Positions 53,380-63,391 of a stretch of 64,000 nucleotides of DNA are shown here, in pieces (positions within the stretch are counted from its first letter, which is position 1; each line of letters starts with the position of its first letter). The notes under the pieces are model-generated. The model was not told the origin of the DNA. It saw only the letters and a program-made list of their open reading frames with translations, and made no database searches. The position numbers were made by a program, and so were the translations under genes. The stretch covers positions 1,674,001 to 1,738,000 of the forward strand of contig JAWNGF010000012.1 in NCBI GenBank assembly GCA_037039685.1. The letters run 5' to 3'. This stretch comes from Ceratobasidium sp. AG-K (Eukaryota; Basidiomycota; Agaricomycetes; Cantharellales; Ceratobasidiaceae).

Positions 53380-54373
53380 TGCCACCAGGCATGCTATGAC
53401 AATGGACTATGTGCTGTGTCTCTGTGCTGTGCATCCATGTCACACCCTGCTCAGAGAAGGGTGGTTTAAGACTAATGAGCGGCTCTTAGGCCTGAAAATC
53501 ACTGAGAGGCTCCAAAAGCTGTTGGATAACCTCTTCAGGGCAAAGTAGAGTGGGTAAACCACAAGGCAAAGCATTCTTGGGGTTTCAAGATGATTTCCCT
53601 TATATGTTTTATAGCAAGCAAACAAAAAAGAACTATCTACATGGGGAAAGCACAGCAAGCCCTCATAGAGCAGGATAAGAGCAGCAGAAGAATCAGGGTG
53701 TGTAGCACATGGAGATCTGAGCACAGCAGCATGGGAAAAACAGAGAATGGAGGCAACATGCTGCTCAGCCATATGTGTAAACAACTAAGCCAGGGAAGTC
53801 ACAAGGAGCAACAATCAAAACAAAGTATGCGGCAGAAGATAAGCACAACAAACAAGGAGAACAGCACACAAGGCACCAAAGCACAACACATAGTCAATGC
53901 TCAGGTGCATGGCTGGTGACAATCCTCTTTCTGTGGTCTGGGTACTACGGTCCTTTTGTGTTGTGCCTATCCACCACCATGTAGTTTGTTTTGATGGTTG
54001 CTCCTTTGTTGTGACTTCCCTTGCTGAAGGAATTGGATATGTGGCTCATAGTCCTGTCATCTCTGTACTCTGACATTTTCATGTTGCCACACTTAGATCT
54101 CCATGTGCTAAACACACTCCTTGCCCTGACTTTCCTATCTTGCTCCTGTTGGACTAGTTGTGCTTTCCCCATGTAGATAGCGCTCTTTTTTTGCTTGCTA
54201 TAAAAGATGCAAGGGAAATTGTCTTCAAACCCCTAGAAAGATCTACCATGTTGTTTACAGACTCTTCTTTCCCCTGAGGAGGTTATCTAATGTCTTCAGA
54301 GCCTTGCAGGGATCTTCAGGCCTAAGAGCTGCTTATTAGTCTCAAACAGTCCTTTTTGGACTGGGTTGTGACA
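53380..54373 (+). repeat. Family-B-like LTR in gag, itself split by a minus-strand LTR
   Basis: TGCCACCAGG...GGTTGTGACA. Without the inner LTR it is about 505 bp. The flanks aagat and aggat are a target duplication with one change. The surrounding gag is collinear across it. Confidence 0.8.
53438..53921 (-). repeat. Solo LTR, minus orientation, nested in another LTR
   Basis: 484 bp, TGTCACACCC...CTGGTGACA on plus. The flanks atcca and atcct are a duplication with one change. Confidence 0.83.
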
Positions 54374-55188
54374 AGGATGACAACCTATCAATATGATCAT
54401 TTGGCTCCAATGAGGAAATCACAGATCCCAATCCCACTCTACACCCCCACCAACCATCATTACCAGCCCAAGGTGCTCTCCAGCAGCACAAGAGAAGCAT
54501 GAAGCCATGGCAATGACAACAGAGGCTCAAGGGTGCACTTTATCTGCTCTTTTGAGCAGTCTGATCCAAGGATTAATTAAGCCAGACCCCTGCTGGTCCC
54601 CCCCAAGCCCATGATCCCAAGCCCTGAGAAGTAAGATGGCCACTGAGCTGGAACATCTTTGAAGCTGGATTCATCCCCCACTGGTTGGATCCTGCTGCCA
54701 AACAGCTTGCAGAGCACAAGAGTCACTCTCTAACTCCAACTCACTGTGCCAATGAGTACTCCACCCAATTCCACATCATTATGAGCAATCAAGAGCAGCA
54801 GGACAATGTGCTGAAGGCTGCATTCCAACACAGGCACAAACCAGATGTCCTCCAGAAGCTTATTGAGTTGATCATTGCTTAAAACATCATACCCCTTGAT
54901 CAGCTCATTTCCACTGCTTGCCCAATTGGTAATACACTTTTTGATGCTCACTGCCCCTCAGGAATACCCCTACTGTGCCCACACCAGCTCAGGGAAAAAG
55001 TCCTATAGCTTCTTACCTGTGAAATCAAGGACATATATTGCACTGCTGGGCAATGCATCAAATCTGGTGGTAATCACAAGTGTGAAGATTGTAAAACCAG
55101 ATGTCATGTGGAATTCTTTACTAAGGAGTTAAGACAGGGAGGAACAACTGAGGACCCTGTGGAAATCTCCCAGGAAGCAGAAAAGTCT
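54374..55188 (+). pseudogene. Family-B gag (copy B5, part 2)
   Basis: Continues from part 1: SFGSNEEITDPNPTLHPHQP, then FIPHWLDPAAKQLAEHKSHS, STQFHIIMSNQEQQDNVLKA, HKPDVLQKLIELII and knuckle CIKSGGNHKCEDCKTRC (one Cys changed to Ser). The capsid front part is deleted near 54640. The slippery heptamer has decayed to CAGAAAAG. Confidence 0.75.
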
Positions 55189-55865
55189 AGGGCGCTGCTG
55201 TAGTGTGTCTGCACATGCCAATAATCCCCCTTTGTCTTCAGAACCCCTGTACTGTGCTGCTCTTCACAAAAATACAGCCCCAAATTTTCCTATTTACATG
55301 GAGGGAGTCACAGGCTCCTATCCTGCTGTACTTGACTTTGATTCCTCTGCCAATCTCATTGACTCCCAATTTGTCCAATGCCACCCCTGACCCTCATTGC
55401 ACTCTCAGCAGCATGCCAGGTCGTCAGAATCAATAGCAAAGAAGTAAGGGACTCCATCAGATTCACATGCCACTTCAAATTCAGCACTTGATCCCATTTG
55501 TTCACTAAACCTTCCATCTTCTGCTGCTTGGTGACAGGTAAATGATTCCTGGCATGCTGTGGATATCAGAAGCAAATCCTGACATCATCCAGTCTATTTG
55601 GAAAGTTTTTCCAGGCAAATCTGTGGAAGCCAGGCTGACAGAAGTATCTGCTCTTCTCACAATGGTTCCCCAATGTTTTGTGAGTTCCTGAGCATTCTGG
55701 TAATGTGCTATCTGCCAAACAACCAGCCCACCAACCCTGTGACTCTGCAATGAGCCTGGAACATCCCAAAGACAACCCCCTAAGGTCCTATAGTGGCCAA
55801 GCAAAGTCCTGCAGCACATGATTGAAATCATGGCTTTTACCACTACACACAGCCTGATGGACAAA
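55189..55865 (+). pseudogene. Family-B protease and RT start (copy B5, part 3)
   Basis: SAHANNPPLSSEPLYCAALH, then LDFDSSANLIDSQFVQCHP (LDSG changed to LDFD) and fragments of the linker before RT. Heavily frameshifted, and it stops near 55860 with no RT core. Confidence 0.7.
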
Positions 55866-55869
55866 TGGC

Positions 55870-56405
55870 AAGGTTTTGAGAATCGGTCACTTAATAGATC
55901 ATGTACTTATGACCTGTAGCTACCATACTGGACCTTTTGATTGGGATCTCAACTTAGCTAAATACATGGAGGAATTGCTTCAGCTTGCCATGGCTGATGT
56001 GAAAAGCAGTGAATTTAATTACCAACAGGCCGCTGACCAACAAGGGGTGCCCAAAGGGACCCTGTGTGGATGGCTCCATGGCTGACAGGAACACCATAAA
56101 GCTCACAAGCATGAGCAAGCACTCTCACTGCATGCAGAGCATGAGATTGTGCTTTGGTGCCAACAAATGGAATGACAGTACTTGCCAGTCTGTTTGTCAC
56201 ATGTACTCAGACATGCCAAGGTGATCTGGAATAACAAAATTGGAACAGAAGGACAACTCTTAGGCACACATTGTTACAAGCGGTTCATGGAACACCACCC
56301 CAAGCTCCAGCTGACAACAAGCAAACATATTGACAAGAGGCATGTGATGGCAAAGAATCCGGTGTATATCATGGAGTTCTATGTTCTGGTACATTGTCAC
56401 AATTG
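55870..56405 (+). pseudogene. Pogo-type transposase N-terminal remnant
   Basis: Reads MEELLQLAMADVKSSEFNYQ, QAADQQGVPKGTLCGWLHG (a pipsqueak-type helix-turn-helix), stop, then HEQALSLHAEHEIVLWCQQM and, after a frame change, IGTEGQLLGTHCYKRFMEHH, PKLQLTTSKHIDKR and AKNPVYIMEFY (the CENP-B-type DNA-binding half and the start of the linker). The catalytic domain is absent. It is different from the pogo-like transposase at 11352. Confidence 0.65.
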
Positions 56406-56627
56406 AACACATTAATACAAGTAATTTACAGGTAATTGCAGCTCTGAAATATTTGCCATAAACTTTGGATTCCACCCCCAAACAAATTTAACACAGATGA
56501 AAAAGGATGCTGTATTGGCAAGCTTGGGAGTGACAAAGTTGTGATTGTGAGACAAAGCCCTGAGTGAAGGGATGGATATGCTGGTGGAGCCAAAGAAAGT
56601 GTGAATACATAACTATGTCTTCTGATG
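56406..56627. other. Unassigned flank of A2
   Basis: CpG-poor, with no recognisable feature. It ends in the target copy tgatg (56623-56627). Confidence 0.5.
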
Positions 56628-57081
56628 TGTCGTGAGCTAGCTCACTCCATCGGACTCGCCCGTTGTCTCGCCCGCCTTTCCCCTCTGTATGTTACGTTCC
56701 CGTTTCTGTTTGCCGCGTTGCCGCCTTCTTGTGGTTTTTCTGTTACATTAGGTAACGCGGCTGTGCTTTGTACGAGTCATGTCTGTTCATACAGCATGAC
56801 TCACATGGACACTCCTGACTGGCTGTTATGTATGACTCGTGTGGCTGCGCCTTGTATGACTCGGCCTCTTTCTGACTATATATAGAAGACCAACAAGCCT
56901 GGCAACCCCAGCTTGTTTTGTCTTGTCAAAACATCCCTTTGAGTGACACTCAGAACCACCCCTACCCTCAAGAGCCTACAGACACTTAAGTGTGTTGCGG
57001 TTCAAGAGGTCACTTAGGTCTTAGTGCCGTCCACTCTCCATCGCGGCTTGTCTCATAGCCACCAAGAAGAAGCTTGCGACA
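56628..57081 (+). repeat. 5' LTR of A2
   Basis: TGTCGTGAGC...TTGCGACA, 454 bp. Same landmarks as the A1 LTR. Confidence 0.95.
56774..56921 (+). promoter_or_regulatory. A2 LTR promoter: bZIP-type sites, TATA box, RNA start 12-mer
   Basis: GAGTCA 56774, TGACTCA 56797, TGACTC 56833 and 56857, TATATATA 56877, AGCTTGTTTTGT 56910-56921. The spacing matches A1. Confidence 0.7.
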
Positions 57082-57083
57082 TT

Positions 57084-57095
57084 ACAAAACAAGCT
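57084..57095 (+). promoter_or_regulatory. Self-complementary primer-binding site of A2
   Basis: ACAAAACAAGCT, the exact reverse complement of the LTR 12-mer at 56910-56921. Confidence 0.75.
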
Positions 57096-57103
57096 TAACA
57101 AAC

Positions 57104-59104
57104 ATGTCTGTCCAAGAAGATGGAGGGTCACGTCCTTCATCCACCATATCAACAAGAAGAGGACCCAGTCGGGCAGCAAGGCCCACAGGATCACTAAACG
57201 AACAAGATATTGCACAAACTCAAGCGGGAGGTCCTGCCCGATCACGCCCCCAAAGTCAAGCATCAATGCCGGGAGCTTTCGGCATGTCTGACATGACAAC
57301 AGTACAGGAGGAAGAACCCACTATCACAAATAGAGAACCAGGAGATCTCACGAATGATCCCACTCCAGCTGTGCTTTGTATTCCAACCGCAACTCCAGGA
57401 CCATCACGTCCCCTGTGGCCGTTAGGAACTAGAAGACAGTTCTTTTCTCCCCAACCCGAAGCTCATGGGGGCATATCGCTTGTTCCCATTAGACCTCCTC
57501 CCACACCACACGTTCCAAATGTCCCTACAGTTCCTCAAATTGAAGGAACCATCACCATCACAGGACCAATTCCATTGGCTTCCCAACCAGTCACACCGGC
57601 GATTCCAGCACCCCCATACGTCCCACAGGGTTACTCCGGGCAATCAGCCCCGGTACAACAAAACACCGGTGATCCAGGAAGCTCGAATTCAAGTTCCAGT
57701 TCTAGCGGCAGGACTGTAATCCGCAACTTAGATGACCTAGACGACCTTCTAGAAGGAAGACACAACGCTACCCTTAGGATCATAGACGGAATGAGAGTCG
57801 CTATAGATCGAAGGCTTAGTGGCCTAGAACAGGCCACACAGGTTCTAGCAAACAACCAACAGATCTTTAACGACTCCATCAACACTCTACAAGGAACCTT
57901 GACAGACACCTTAAACGCGGCAAGAAATGGCGAACATAATTCCTTCCTAGTTGGTCAAGACGTAACCCGCCTTCGAAATGAAGTTACCAACACCCAAGGA
58001 CTAGTGAATAACGTGCGAGAAGAACTCAACACTACCAGGCAAGCCCAACTCGAATGGAATGAGGCAGTAACACAAGGACTAGAAACCTTACGACAGGAGG
58101 GAGCATCCTTCACTACCAAAATCACGGAAGTTCAGGAAACCATCAACAATATGCGAGAAGAAATGGACGAGGCATCCCTGCACGGGATCCCCTCTAGGCG
58201 ATCTAACTCTCCACCACATCCAGATGCGGAATCCACCAGGATCGACGAATTAGAATTAAGAATCCAACGGCTGACCGAAAACCCAAACACGGGTAGTGGA
58301 CCACGTCGTCCCAAGGTGACTCGTCCAGAAGCCTTCGACGGAAAGAAAGGGGAAGGCGCCGAAATGTTCATCACACAAATGGAAAGTTACTTTATGCGCC
58401 TGGGCGATCAATACACTTCCAATGAAGAAAGGATCCGCGAAGCCCTAGCAAATTTCAAATCTGAGAACAAAGCTGCTACTCACTGGGCACAAGTACTCCT
58501 ACGTTCGCTTAACCAAAGGGAAAATAACCAAAACCTCGCCTCATGGGAAAGTGTCAAGGCACACTTCATGGAACAATTTAGCGACCCCAACAAAAAAGCT
58601 AAAGCCGAATCAGATATCCGAAAATGCAAACAGAACAACTCTGTAGCAAACTATGCTTCGGAATTCCGGTATCTCCTGGTAGACGTGAACTGGGGACAAG
58701 AAGCTCTGATCAACCAATTCAAGGAAGGGTTAAAATCGGAAGTCAAGACCGAACTAGCCCGCTTCGAATTGACCCTGATCAATGAAGATGGGACAGAACG
58801 GGAACTTTCCCTTGACCGATGGATCTCAATCGCAATCTCTATTGACCAGAAATTGCAACAAATCAAGACCTTGACAGGAAAGAAGGCAGCCCAGCCAACC
58901 ACTAGCGGACAATCCTCTACAAAGCGGCTACCTGATGAAGTATACAAAGCAAGGATAGCAACCAACCGCTGCTTGAAGTGCGGACAAGAAGGACACCGTT
59001 CATTCAAATGCCCGTCCAAGGAATGGATAACAACGGAGCCTAGCGTTAAAGGAAGGGAAGCAACAATCGTAGAAGACTCGGGAAAAGAAGGGGTCTCCCT
59101 CTAA
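57104..59104 (+). CDS. gag: Family-A gag polyprotein (intact, 666 aa)
   Basis: Capsid and nucleocapsid precursor that packages element RNA in cytoplasmic particles. ATG at 57104 (MSVQEDGGSRPSSTISTRRG) is the first after the primer site. The N-terminal ~190 residues are Pro/Ser/Thr-rich. A Ser run (about 193-203) leads to a long helical, probably coiled-coil part (about 205-350). A Retrotrans_gag domain begins at VTRPEAFDGKKGEGAEMFIT (about 401) and includes THWAQVLLRSLNQRENNQNL, AHFMEQFSDPNKKAK and SEFRYLLVDVNWGQEALINQ. The zinc knuckle CLKCGQEGHRSFKC is near residues 623-636. TAA at 59102-59104 falls inside the frameshift hairpin. The protein is longer than most Tf1-like gags because of the N-terminal extension. 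Confidence 0.95.
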   Translation: MSVQEDGGSRPSSTISTRRGPSRAARPTGSLNEQDIAQTQAGGPARSRPQSQASMPGAFGMSDMTTVQEEEPTITNREPGDLTNDPTPAVLCIPTATPGPSRPLWPLGTRRQFFSPQPEAHGGISLVPIRPPPTPHVPNVPTVPQIEGTITITGPIPLASQPVTPAIPAPPYVPQGYSGQSAPVQQNTGDPGSSNSSSSSSGRTVIRNLDDLDDLLEGRHNATLRIIDGMRVAIDRRLSGLEQATQVLANNQQIFNDSINTLQGTLTDTLNAARNGEHNSFLVGQDVTRLRNEVTNTQGLVNNVREELNTTRQAQLEWNEAVTQGLETLRQEGASFTTKITEVQETINNMREEMDEASLHGIPSRRSNSPPHPDAESTRIDELELRIQRLTENPNTGSGPRRPKVTRPEAFDGKKGEGAEMFITQMESYFMRLGDQYTSNEERIREALANFKSENKAATHWAQVLLRSLNQRENNQNLASWESVKAHFMEQFSDPNKKAKAESDIRKCKQNNSVANYASEFRYLLVDVNWGQEALINQFKEGLKSEVKTELARFELTLINEDGTERELSLDRWISIAISIDQKLQQIKTLTGKKAAQPTTSGQSSTKRLPDEVYKARIATNRCLKCGQEGHRSFKCPSKEWITTEPSVKGREATIVEDSGKEGVSL

Positions 59105-59121
59105 CTGTGTGTGGAGAGACC
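59080..59121 (+). promoter_or_regulatory. -1 ribosomal frameshift signal, A2
   Basis: Slippery G GGA AAA (59080-59086) in the gag frame, a ~5-nt spacer, stem GGTCTC (59092-59097) with GAGACC (59116-59121), extendable by two pairs across a mismatch. The gag stop is in the loop. The pol frame is open back only to 59050, so the shift must occur in this 55-nt overlap. Confidence 0.82.
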
Positions 59122-62100
59122 AAGAAACCGGCAACGGAAACAATGTACTTTAGAGCGACAAATGAATCTACTATTGTTTACGCGAACGTTGCTGGAATCA
59201 CAGAACCTATCCCAACCCTCATCGATTCTGGAGCATCAAAGAACTTCCTGGACATTTCATGGGCTCGATCCAACAACATTCCACTCATGGAACTCCCCAC
59301 TCCTAGAAGAGTAATTGGAATCCAAGGGAAAGAACTATCTCACCAAATACGTTTCAAAGCAAGGCTGGAACTAGAAGTAGAGGGAAGAACTTTCAAACAA
59401 GTCTTCTTCGCGATGCCTACTGGAGAAACTAAACTTATCCTTGGACTGGAATGGTTAGAAGAATCGAACCCTGTCATCGATTGGAAAACGAAGCACATAT
59501 CATGGCGGACAGAAGACATTCAAGCAAGGACGGCCTCAATAGACGACCTGCCCGAAGAATTCAAGGAATTTACCGACATCTTCAGCGAAGAAAAGTTCAA
59601 GAGAATCCCTGATCATCGCCCATACGACTGCGCCATCAACTTCAAGGAAGGAGCTGAACTTCCGAAACCAGCCAGACCTATCCCACTCTCTCCGGCAGAG
59701 TCAATTGCACTGAGAGAATACTTGGATGAAGAAATCGCAGCAGGGAAAATCCGACCAAGCAAATCACCCATTCCATCACCTTGCTTCTTTGTCAAAAAAC
59801 CGATTGATCCCAAAAATCCAGGGGCAGTACGTCAACTACGACTCGTTCAAGATCTCAGAGGAGTAAACGCCATTACGAAGGACGACAGATTTCCAATGCC
59901 CCTGATGGAAGACCTCCTGGATAAAATCAAGGACGCAAAAATTTTCTCCAAAATCGATTTGCGCATGGGGTTCAACAATATCAGAATCAGGGAAGGAGAT
60001 GAATGGAAGACAGCCTTCAGAACAAAGGAAGGACTGTTCGAATACGTTGTCATGCCGTTTGGACTAAAAAACGCGCCCGCCATATTCCAAAGATATATGA
60101 ACCACATCTTCCATGACCTCATCGACGTATGTGTCATAGTGTATATCGACGACATCCTAGTCTTCTCTAAGGACAGAAGTCAACATACCGTGGATGTCAA
60201 GAAGGTGCTAAAAATCTTGCTGGAAGAAAATCTATTCGCAAAGCTCCCAAAATGCGAATTCCTTGTCACAAAATTGACATATACTGGACTTGGAATCAGC
60301 AATTCAGGCATCTCAATGGAGGAAGAAAAAGTCAAGGCAATAAAGGAATGGAAGGAACCAAGAACGGTCAAACAAGTTCAGGCGTTCCTAGGATTCGCAA
60401 ATTTCTACAGAAGATTTGTGCCGAATTTCAGCCGTCTAGCAAAACCCCTGACAACCTTAACAAGAAAGGAGAACAAATGGGAATGGGGAAACGATCAACA
60501 GGAAGCTTTTGAGGCTCTAAAAACAGAAATCAGCAAAGAACCTACTCTACGCCATCCAAACCCTGACAAACCATTTTTTCTGGAAACAGATGCAAGTGGA
60601 GTAGCAATGGGAGCAATCTTGTTGCAAAGACAAGACAATGGCTACTTACACCCTATCGCTTTTCTCTCAAAGTCTTTCAACGAGGCCCAACTCAACTACG
60701 ACGTACACGATAAAGAACTTATGGCTATCATAGAATCTTTAACTCATTGGAGGCTATACCTTGAAGGAACAAAGGACCCTATCACCATCTACACCGATCA
60801 TAGGAACCTTCAATTCTGGAAGGAAGCAAGAACATTCAACCGTCGACACGCAAGATGGCACCAATTGCTTGCTTCCTATAACTTTGACATCATATATCGC
60901 CCTGGAATCCTGTCATCAAAACCGGACCTGTTGTCAAGACGATCAGACCATGAGGATATCCCGACGCCCGAACAAGTTATGATATCTGCCGAAAATTTCA
61001 AAGGATTTGTGGGACAAATAGACACAAACATCATAGAGATTATCAAGGAGGCTCAGGAAACGGATGAAGGACTGGCACAAATCAAAGAAATCTGCAGATC
61101 AAGGGAAACGTTACCTAAAACCTTACAACACAGCGCAAAGGATTATGATTTCAAGGAGGGACTATTATGGTTCAAGGGAAGGATCTACGTCCCAGAAGAT
61201 AAGGAATCCAGGCTGGCCATCATGCGAATTCATCACGACTCAAAAATTGCAGGACATCAAGGACAGGCTAGAACTCTGGAACTAATATCAAGAAGATACT
61301 TCTGGCCAGGAATGAAGCAAAGCATAAACAGATACGTCGAATCTTGCGAGACCTGCCAGCGGACAAAGGGATCGAAGTCAATAATCCCAATCAAGCCCCT
61401 GGAAATTCCAAAGGGACCGTGGGAAGACATAGCGTTCGATTTCGTGGTAAAGTTACCAAAATCCAGAGGGTCAGATAGCATCTTAGTAGTGGTGGACCGA
61501 TTCTCAAGAATGGCACACTTCATACCCTGCAAAGAATCTCACACAGCAAGCGACCTTGCGAATCTTTTCGTCACAAATGTTTGGAAACTGCACGGGTTTC
61601 CAAAAAGCACGATCTCAGACCGAGGAACTACTTTCAATTCCAAACTTATGAAAGCCATTTACGAGAAGATTGGAACTAGCCCGGGTTTCAGTATGGCCTA
61701 CCACCCCCAAACAGATGGAATAACGGAGAGAATCAATCAATGGATGGAAGGCTGGCTACGATCGTTCGTCAACTACCGACAGGATGATTGGGCGGACTTG
61801 TTACCAATTGCGGAGTTCAGCTATAATCTACAAAAACACCGCGTAACAGGTAGTTCCCCTTTCGAAATTGTCTACGGGAGGGAACCACTATGGAACATCT
61901 CAGCAGAAGAATCAGCGGTTCCAGAAGCAAACAACATCACAGGAAAATGGCGTAAAATCCACGACAAAGCAATTGCATCTATGGAAACACAAAGGCTCCC
62001 AGAAGAAGAACCAAGAAACGCATACAAGGAAGGAGACCTAGTATGGCTGTTTGGAAGGAACATTCAAACAAAGAGACCCTCAAAAAAGCTGGAAAACAAG

Positions 62101-63021
62101 AAACACGGGCCGTTTGTTGTGAAACGAAAAATAGGGTCACACGCTTATGAACTCACTTTACTGACTACAATGAGGGTCCACCCTGTTTTCCACGTCGACT
62201 TGCTCAGCCCTTACAAAGAAGACACAGAGTTCGGCCGAAACCAACCCCGACCACCGCCGATCATAACAGAAGAAGGAGAAGAAGAATATGAAGTAGAGAA
62301 GATACTAGACTGGAAGGAAACAAAGGACGGTCTTTTCTACAGGGTCAGATGGAAGGGTTACGGAAGTGAAGAGGACACAGAACAAAGGGCGGAAGACTTC
62401 GGCCACCTTTCAAAGATAATCAAAGACCTTCTACGCCGACACCCCGAAGCTCCCACGCCATCTAACTACGTCCCAGGAAAGATAAAAGGCAGAGGGGGCG
62501 CAATTGATAGTGACATCTGCAAAACTTGCAACTACTCCAGAACACACTCTCAACTCTACTCCCTAAATCTTTTTTGCTTTCCACCATGCCTGCCGTCTCC
62601 CGTACCACCATCACCAACAACCTCACCCGCGTCCTCGAAGGACCTGCCTTCGCCACGGCAAGGATCCTCGACTCCGGGGCTGCCCTCTATGTCTTCAAAA
62701 GGTCGCAACAAGGCTCTGGAAGAATGCACTTCAGGGCCTCGGACGATATCCTCCACTCAGACCTGGGGGAATTCCAGTGGGTTGGGAAAAAATGGCCGAT
62801 GCGCATGCAGCTCCTACGAAAGGATATATTCGTCTGTTGAGGGTGCGCCGCTTTCCAAGTCTCGGAGGTTGTCCTCCTCTCCACCCACATGCTCGGAGTG
62901 GTCGAATGGGGACAAGAAGGAGCGTACTCAAGCAAATGGGTACCAGGGTACAACGGAAGGCAGCCAACGCTTCGACCAAGATGGAATGATGCCTGGGACG
63001 CCAACTACAAGCAGGACCTGA
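59086..63021 (+). CDS. pol: Family-A pol polyprotein (intact: protease, RT, RNase H, integrase, chromodomain)
   Basis: Expressed as gag-pol by -1 frameshifting; 1,311 residues after the shift. Positions from the first codon after the overlap (59107): protease TLIDSGASKNFLD (Asp 40); RT about 250-370 with IFSKIDLRMGFNN, FGLKNAPAIFQ and YIDDILVFS (about 345); RNase H LETDASGVAMGAI (about 491), DKELMAI, YTDHRNLQFW; integrase zinc site HHDSKIAGHQG and ESCETCQRTKG (about 707-755); catalytic D-D-E at about 776, 836 and 872 (FDFVVKL, SDRGTTF, ITERINQ); GPFVV near 999; chromodomain YEVEKILDWKETKDGLFYRV to FGHLSKIIKDLL (about 1058-1110). The chromodomain probably directs insertion to heterochromatin. 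The last ~145 codons overlap ORF3 and show no domain. Confidence 0.95.
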   Translation, partial: RRGLPLTVCGETKKPATETMYFRATNESTIVYANVAGITEPIPTLIDSGASKNFLDISWARSNNIPLMELPTPRRVIGIQGKELSHQIRFKARLELEVEGRTFKQVFFAMPTGETKLILGLEWLEESNPVIDWKTKHISWRTEDIQARTASIDDLPEEFKEFTDIFSEEKFKRIPDHRPYDCAINFKEGAELPKPARPIPLSPAESIALREYLDEEIAAGKIRPSKSPIPSPCFFVKKPIDPKNPGAVRQLRLVQDLRGVNAITKDDRFPMPLMEDLLDKIKDAKIFSKIDLRMGFNNIRIREGDEWKTAFRTKEGLFEYVVMPFGLKNAPAIFQRYMNHIFHDLIDVCVIVYIDDILVFSKDRSQHTVDVKKVLKILLEENLFAKLPKCEFLVTKLTYTGLGISNSGISMEEEKVKAIKEWKEPRTVKQVQAFLGFANFYRRFVPNFSRLAKPLTTLTRKENKWEWGNDQQEAFEALKTEISKEPTLRHPNPDKPFFLETDASGVAMGAILLQRQDNGYLHPIAFLSKSFNEAQLNYDVHDKELMAIIESLTHWRLYLEGTKDPITIYTDHRNLQFWKEARTFNRRHARWHQLLASYNFDIIYRPGILSSKPDLLSRRSDHEDIPTPEQVMISAENFKGFVGQIDTNIIEIIKEAQETDEGLAQIKEICRSRETLPKTLQHSAKDYDFKEGLLWFKGRIYVPEDKESRLAIMRIHHDSKIAGHQGQARTLELISRRYFWPGMKQSINRYVESCETCQRTKGSKSIIPIKPLEIPKGPWEDIAFDFVVKLPKSRGSDSILVVVDRFSRMAHFIPCKESHTASDLANLFVTNVWKLHGFPKSTISDRGTTFNSKLMKAIYEKIGTSPGFSMAYHPQTDGITERINQWMEGWLRSFVNYRQDDWADLLPIAEFSYNLQKHRVTGSSPFEIVYGREPLWNISAEESAVPEANNITGKWRKIHDKAIASMETQRLPEEEPRNAYKEGDLVWLFGRNIQTKRPSKKLENKKHGPFVVKRKIGSHAYELTLLTTMRVHPVFHVDLLSPYKEDTEFGRNQPRPPPIITEEGEEEYEVEKILDWKETKDGLFYRVRWKGYGSEEDTEQRAEDFGHLSKIIKDLLRRHPEAPTPSNYVPGKIKGRGGAIDSDICKTCNYSRTHSQLYSLNLFCFPPCLPSPVPPSPTTSPASSKDLPSPRQGSSTPGLPSMSSKGRNKALEECTSGPRTISSTQTWGNSSGLGKNGRCACSSYERIYSSVEGAPLSKSRRLSSSPPTCSEWSNGDKKERTQANGYQGTTEGSQRFDQDGMMPGTPTTSRT

Positions 63022-63350
63022 GCGACTGGAGGATGGAGAGGGGCAGGTACCAGAAAGAGAAGATTGAATGGGAACCCTACTGGTGGAGGAAGGAGGAGAC
63101 TGACGTGTTGGCATGGAAGGAGGTAGAGCCCGATGTGCGACAGTGGGACGGGGAGTTTGTGGAGGCTCGAAAGAGGGTTTTGGACTGGAGCAAGGCGGAC
63201 TGGACGAAGGAGGAGACTTGGGAAGAATGGGAAAAATTCTCGGACGAACCGGGAAATACCGTCTTCAATCCCATCGACTTGACCGTGGAGGACGAAGAGG
63301 GGTTGGAGGAATATATGCTGAAGAAGGAAAAGGACTGTGCGGTGCAGTAG
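62586..63350 (+). pseudogene. Family-A ORF3 with a stop (TGA 62838)
   Basis: Same length and start as ORF3 of A1 (255 codons including the stop). It matches along the whole length: MPAVSRTTITNNLTRVLEGP, ARILDSGAALYVFK, RASDDILHSDLGEFQW, and the Trp-rich tail (DWSKADWTKEETWEEWEKF). Codon 85 is TGA (62838-62840) where A1 has CGG: both changes fit loss of CpG. It ends TAG at 63348. The reading downstream of the stop is still protein-like, so the lesion is recent. Confidence 0.82.
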
Positions 63351-63391
63351 GTCCGTTCAGGTCCCCCAAACGGACTCTTAGGGGGGAGTAA
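63348..63391 (+). promoter_or_regulatory. Hairpin and polypurine tract before the A2 3' LTR
   Basis: GTCCGTT pairs with AACGGAC around AGGTCCCCCA, then CTTAGGGGGGAGTAA and the LTR. The stem is two pairs shorter than in A1. Confidence 0.65.
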
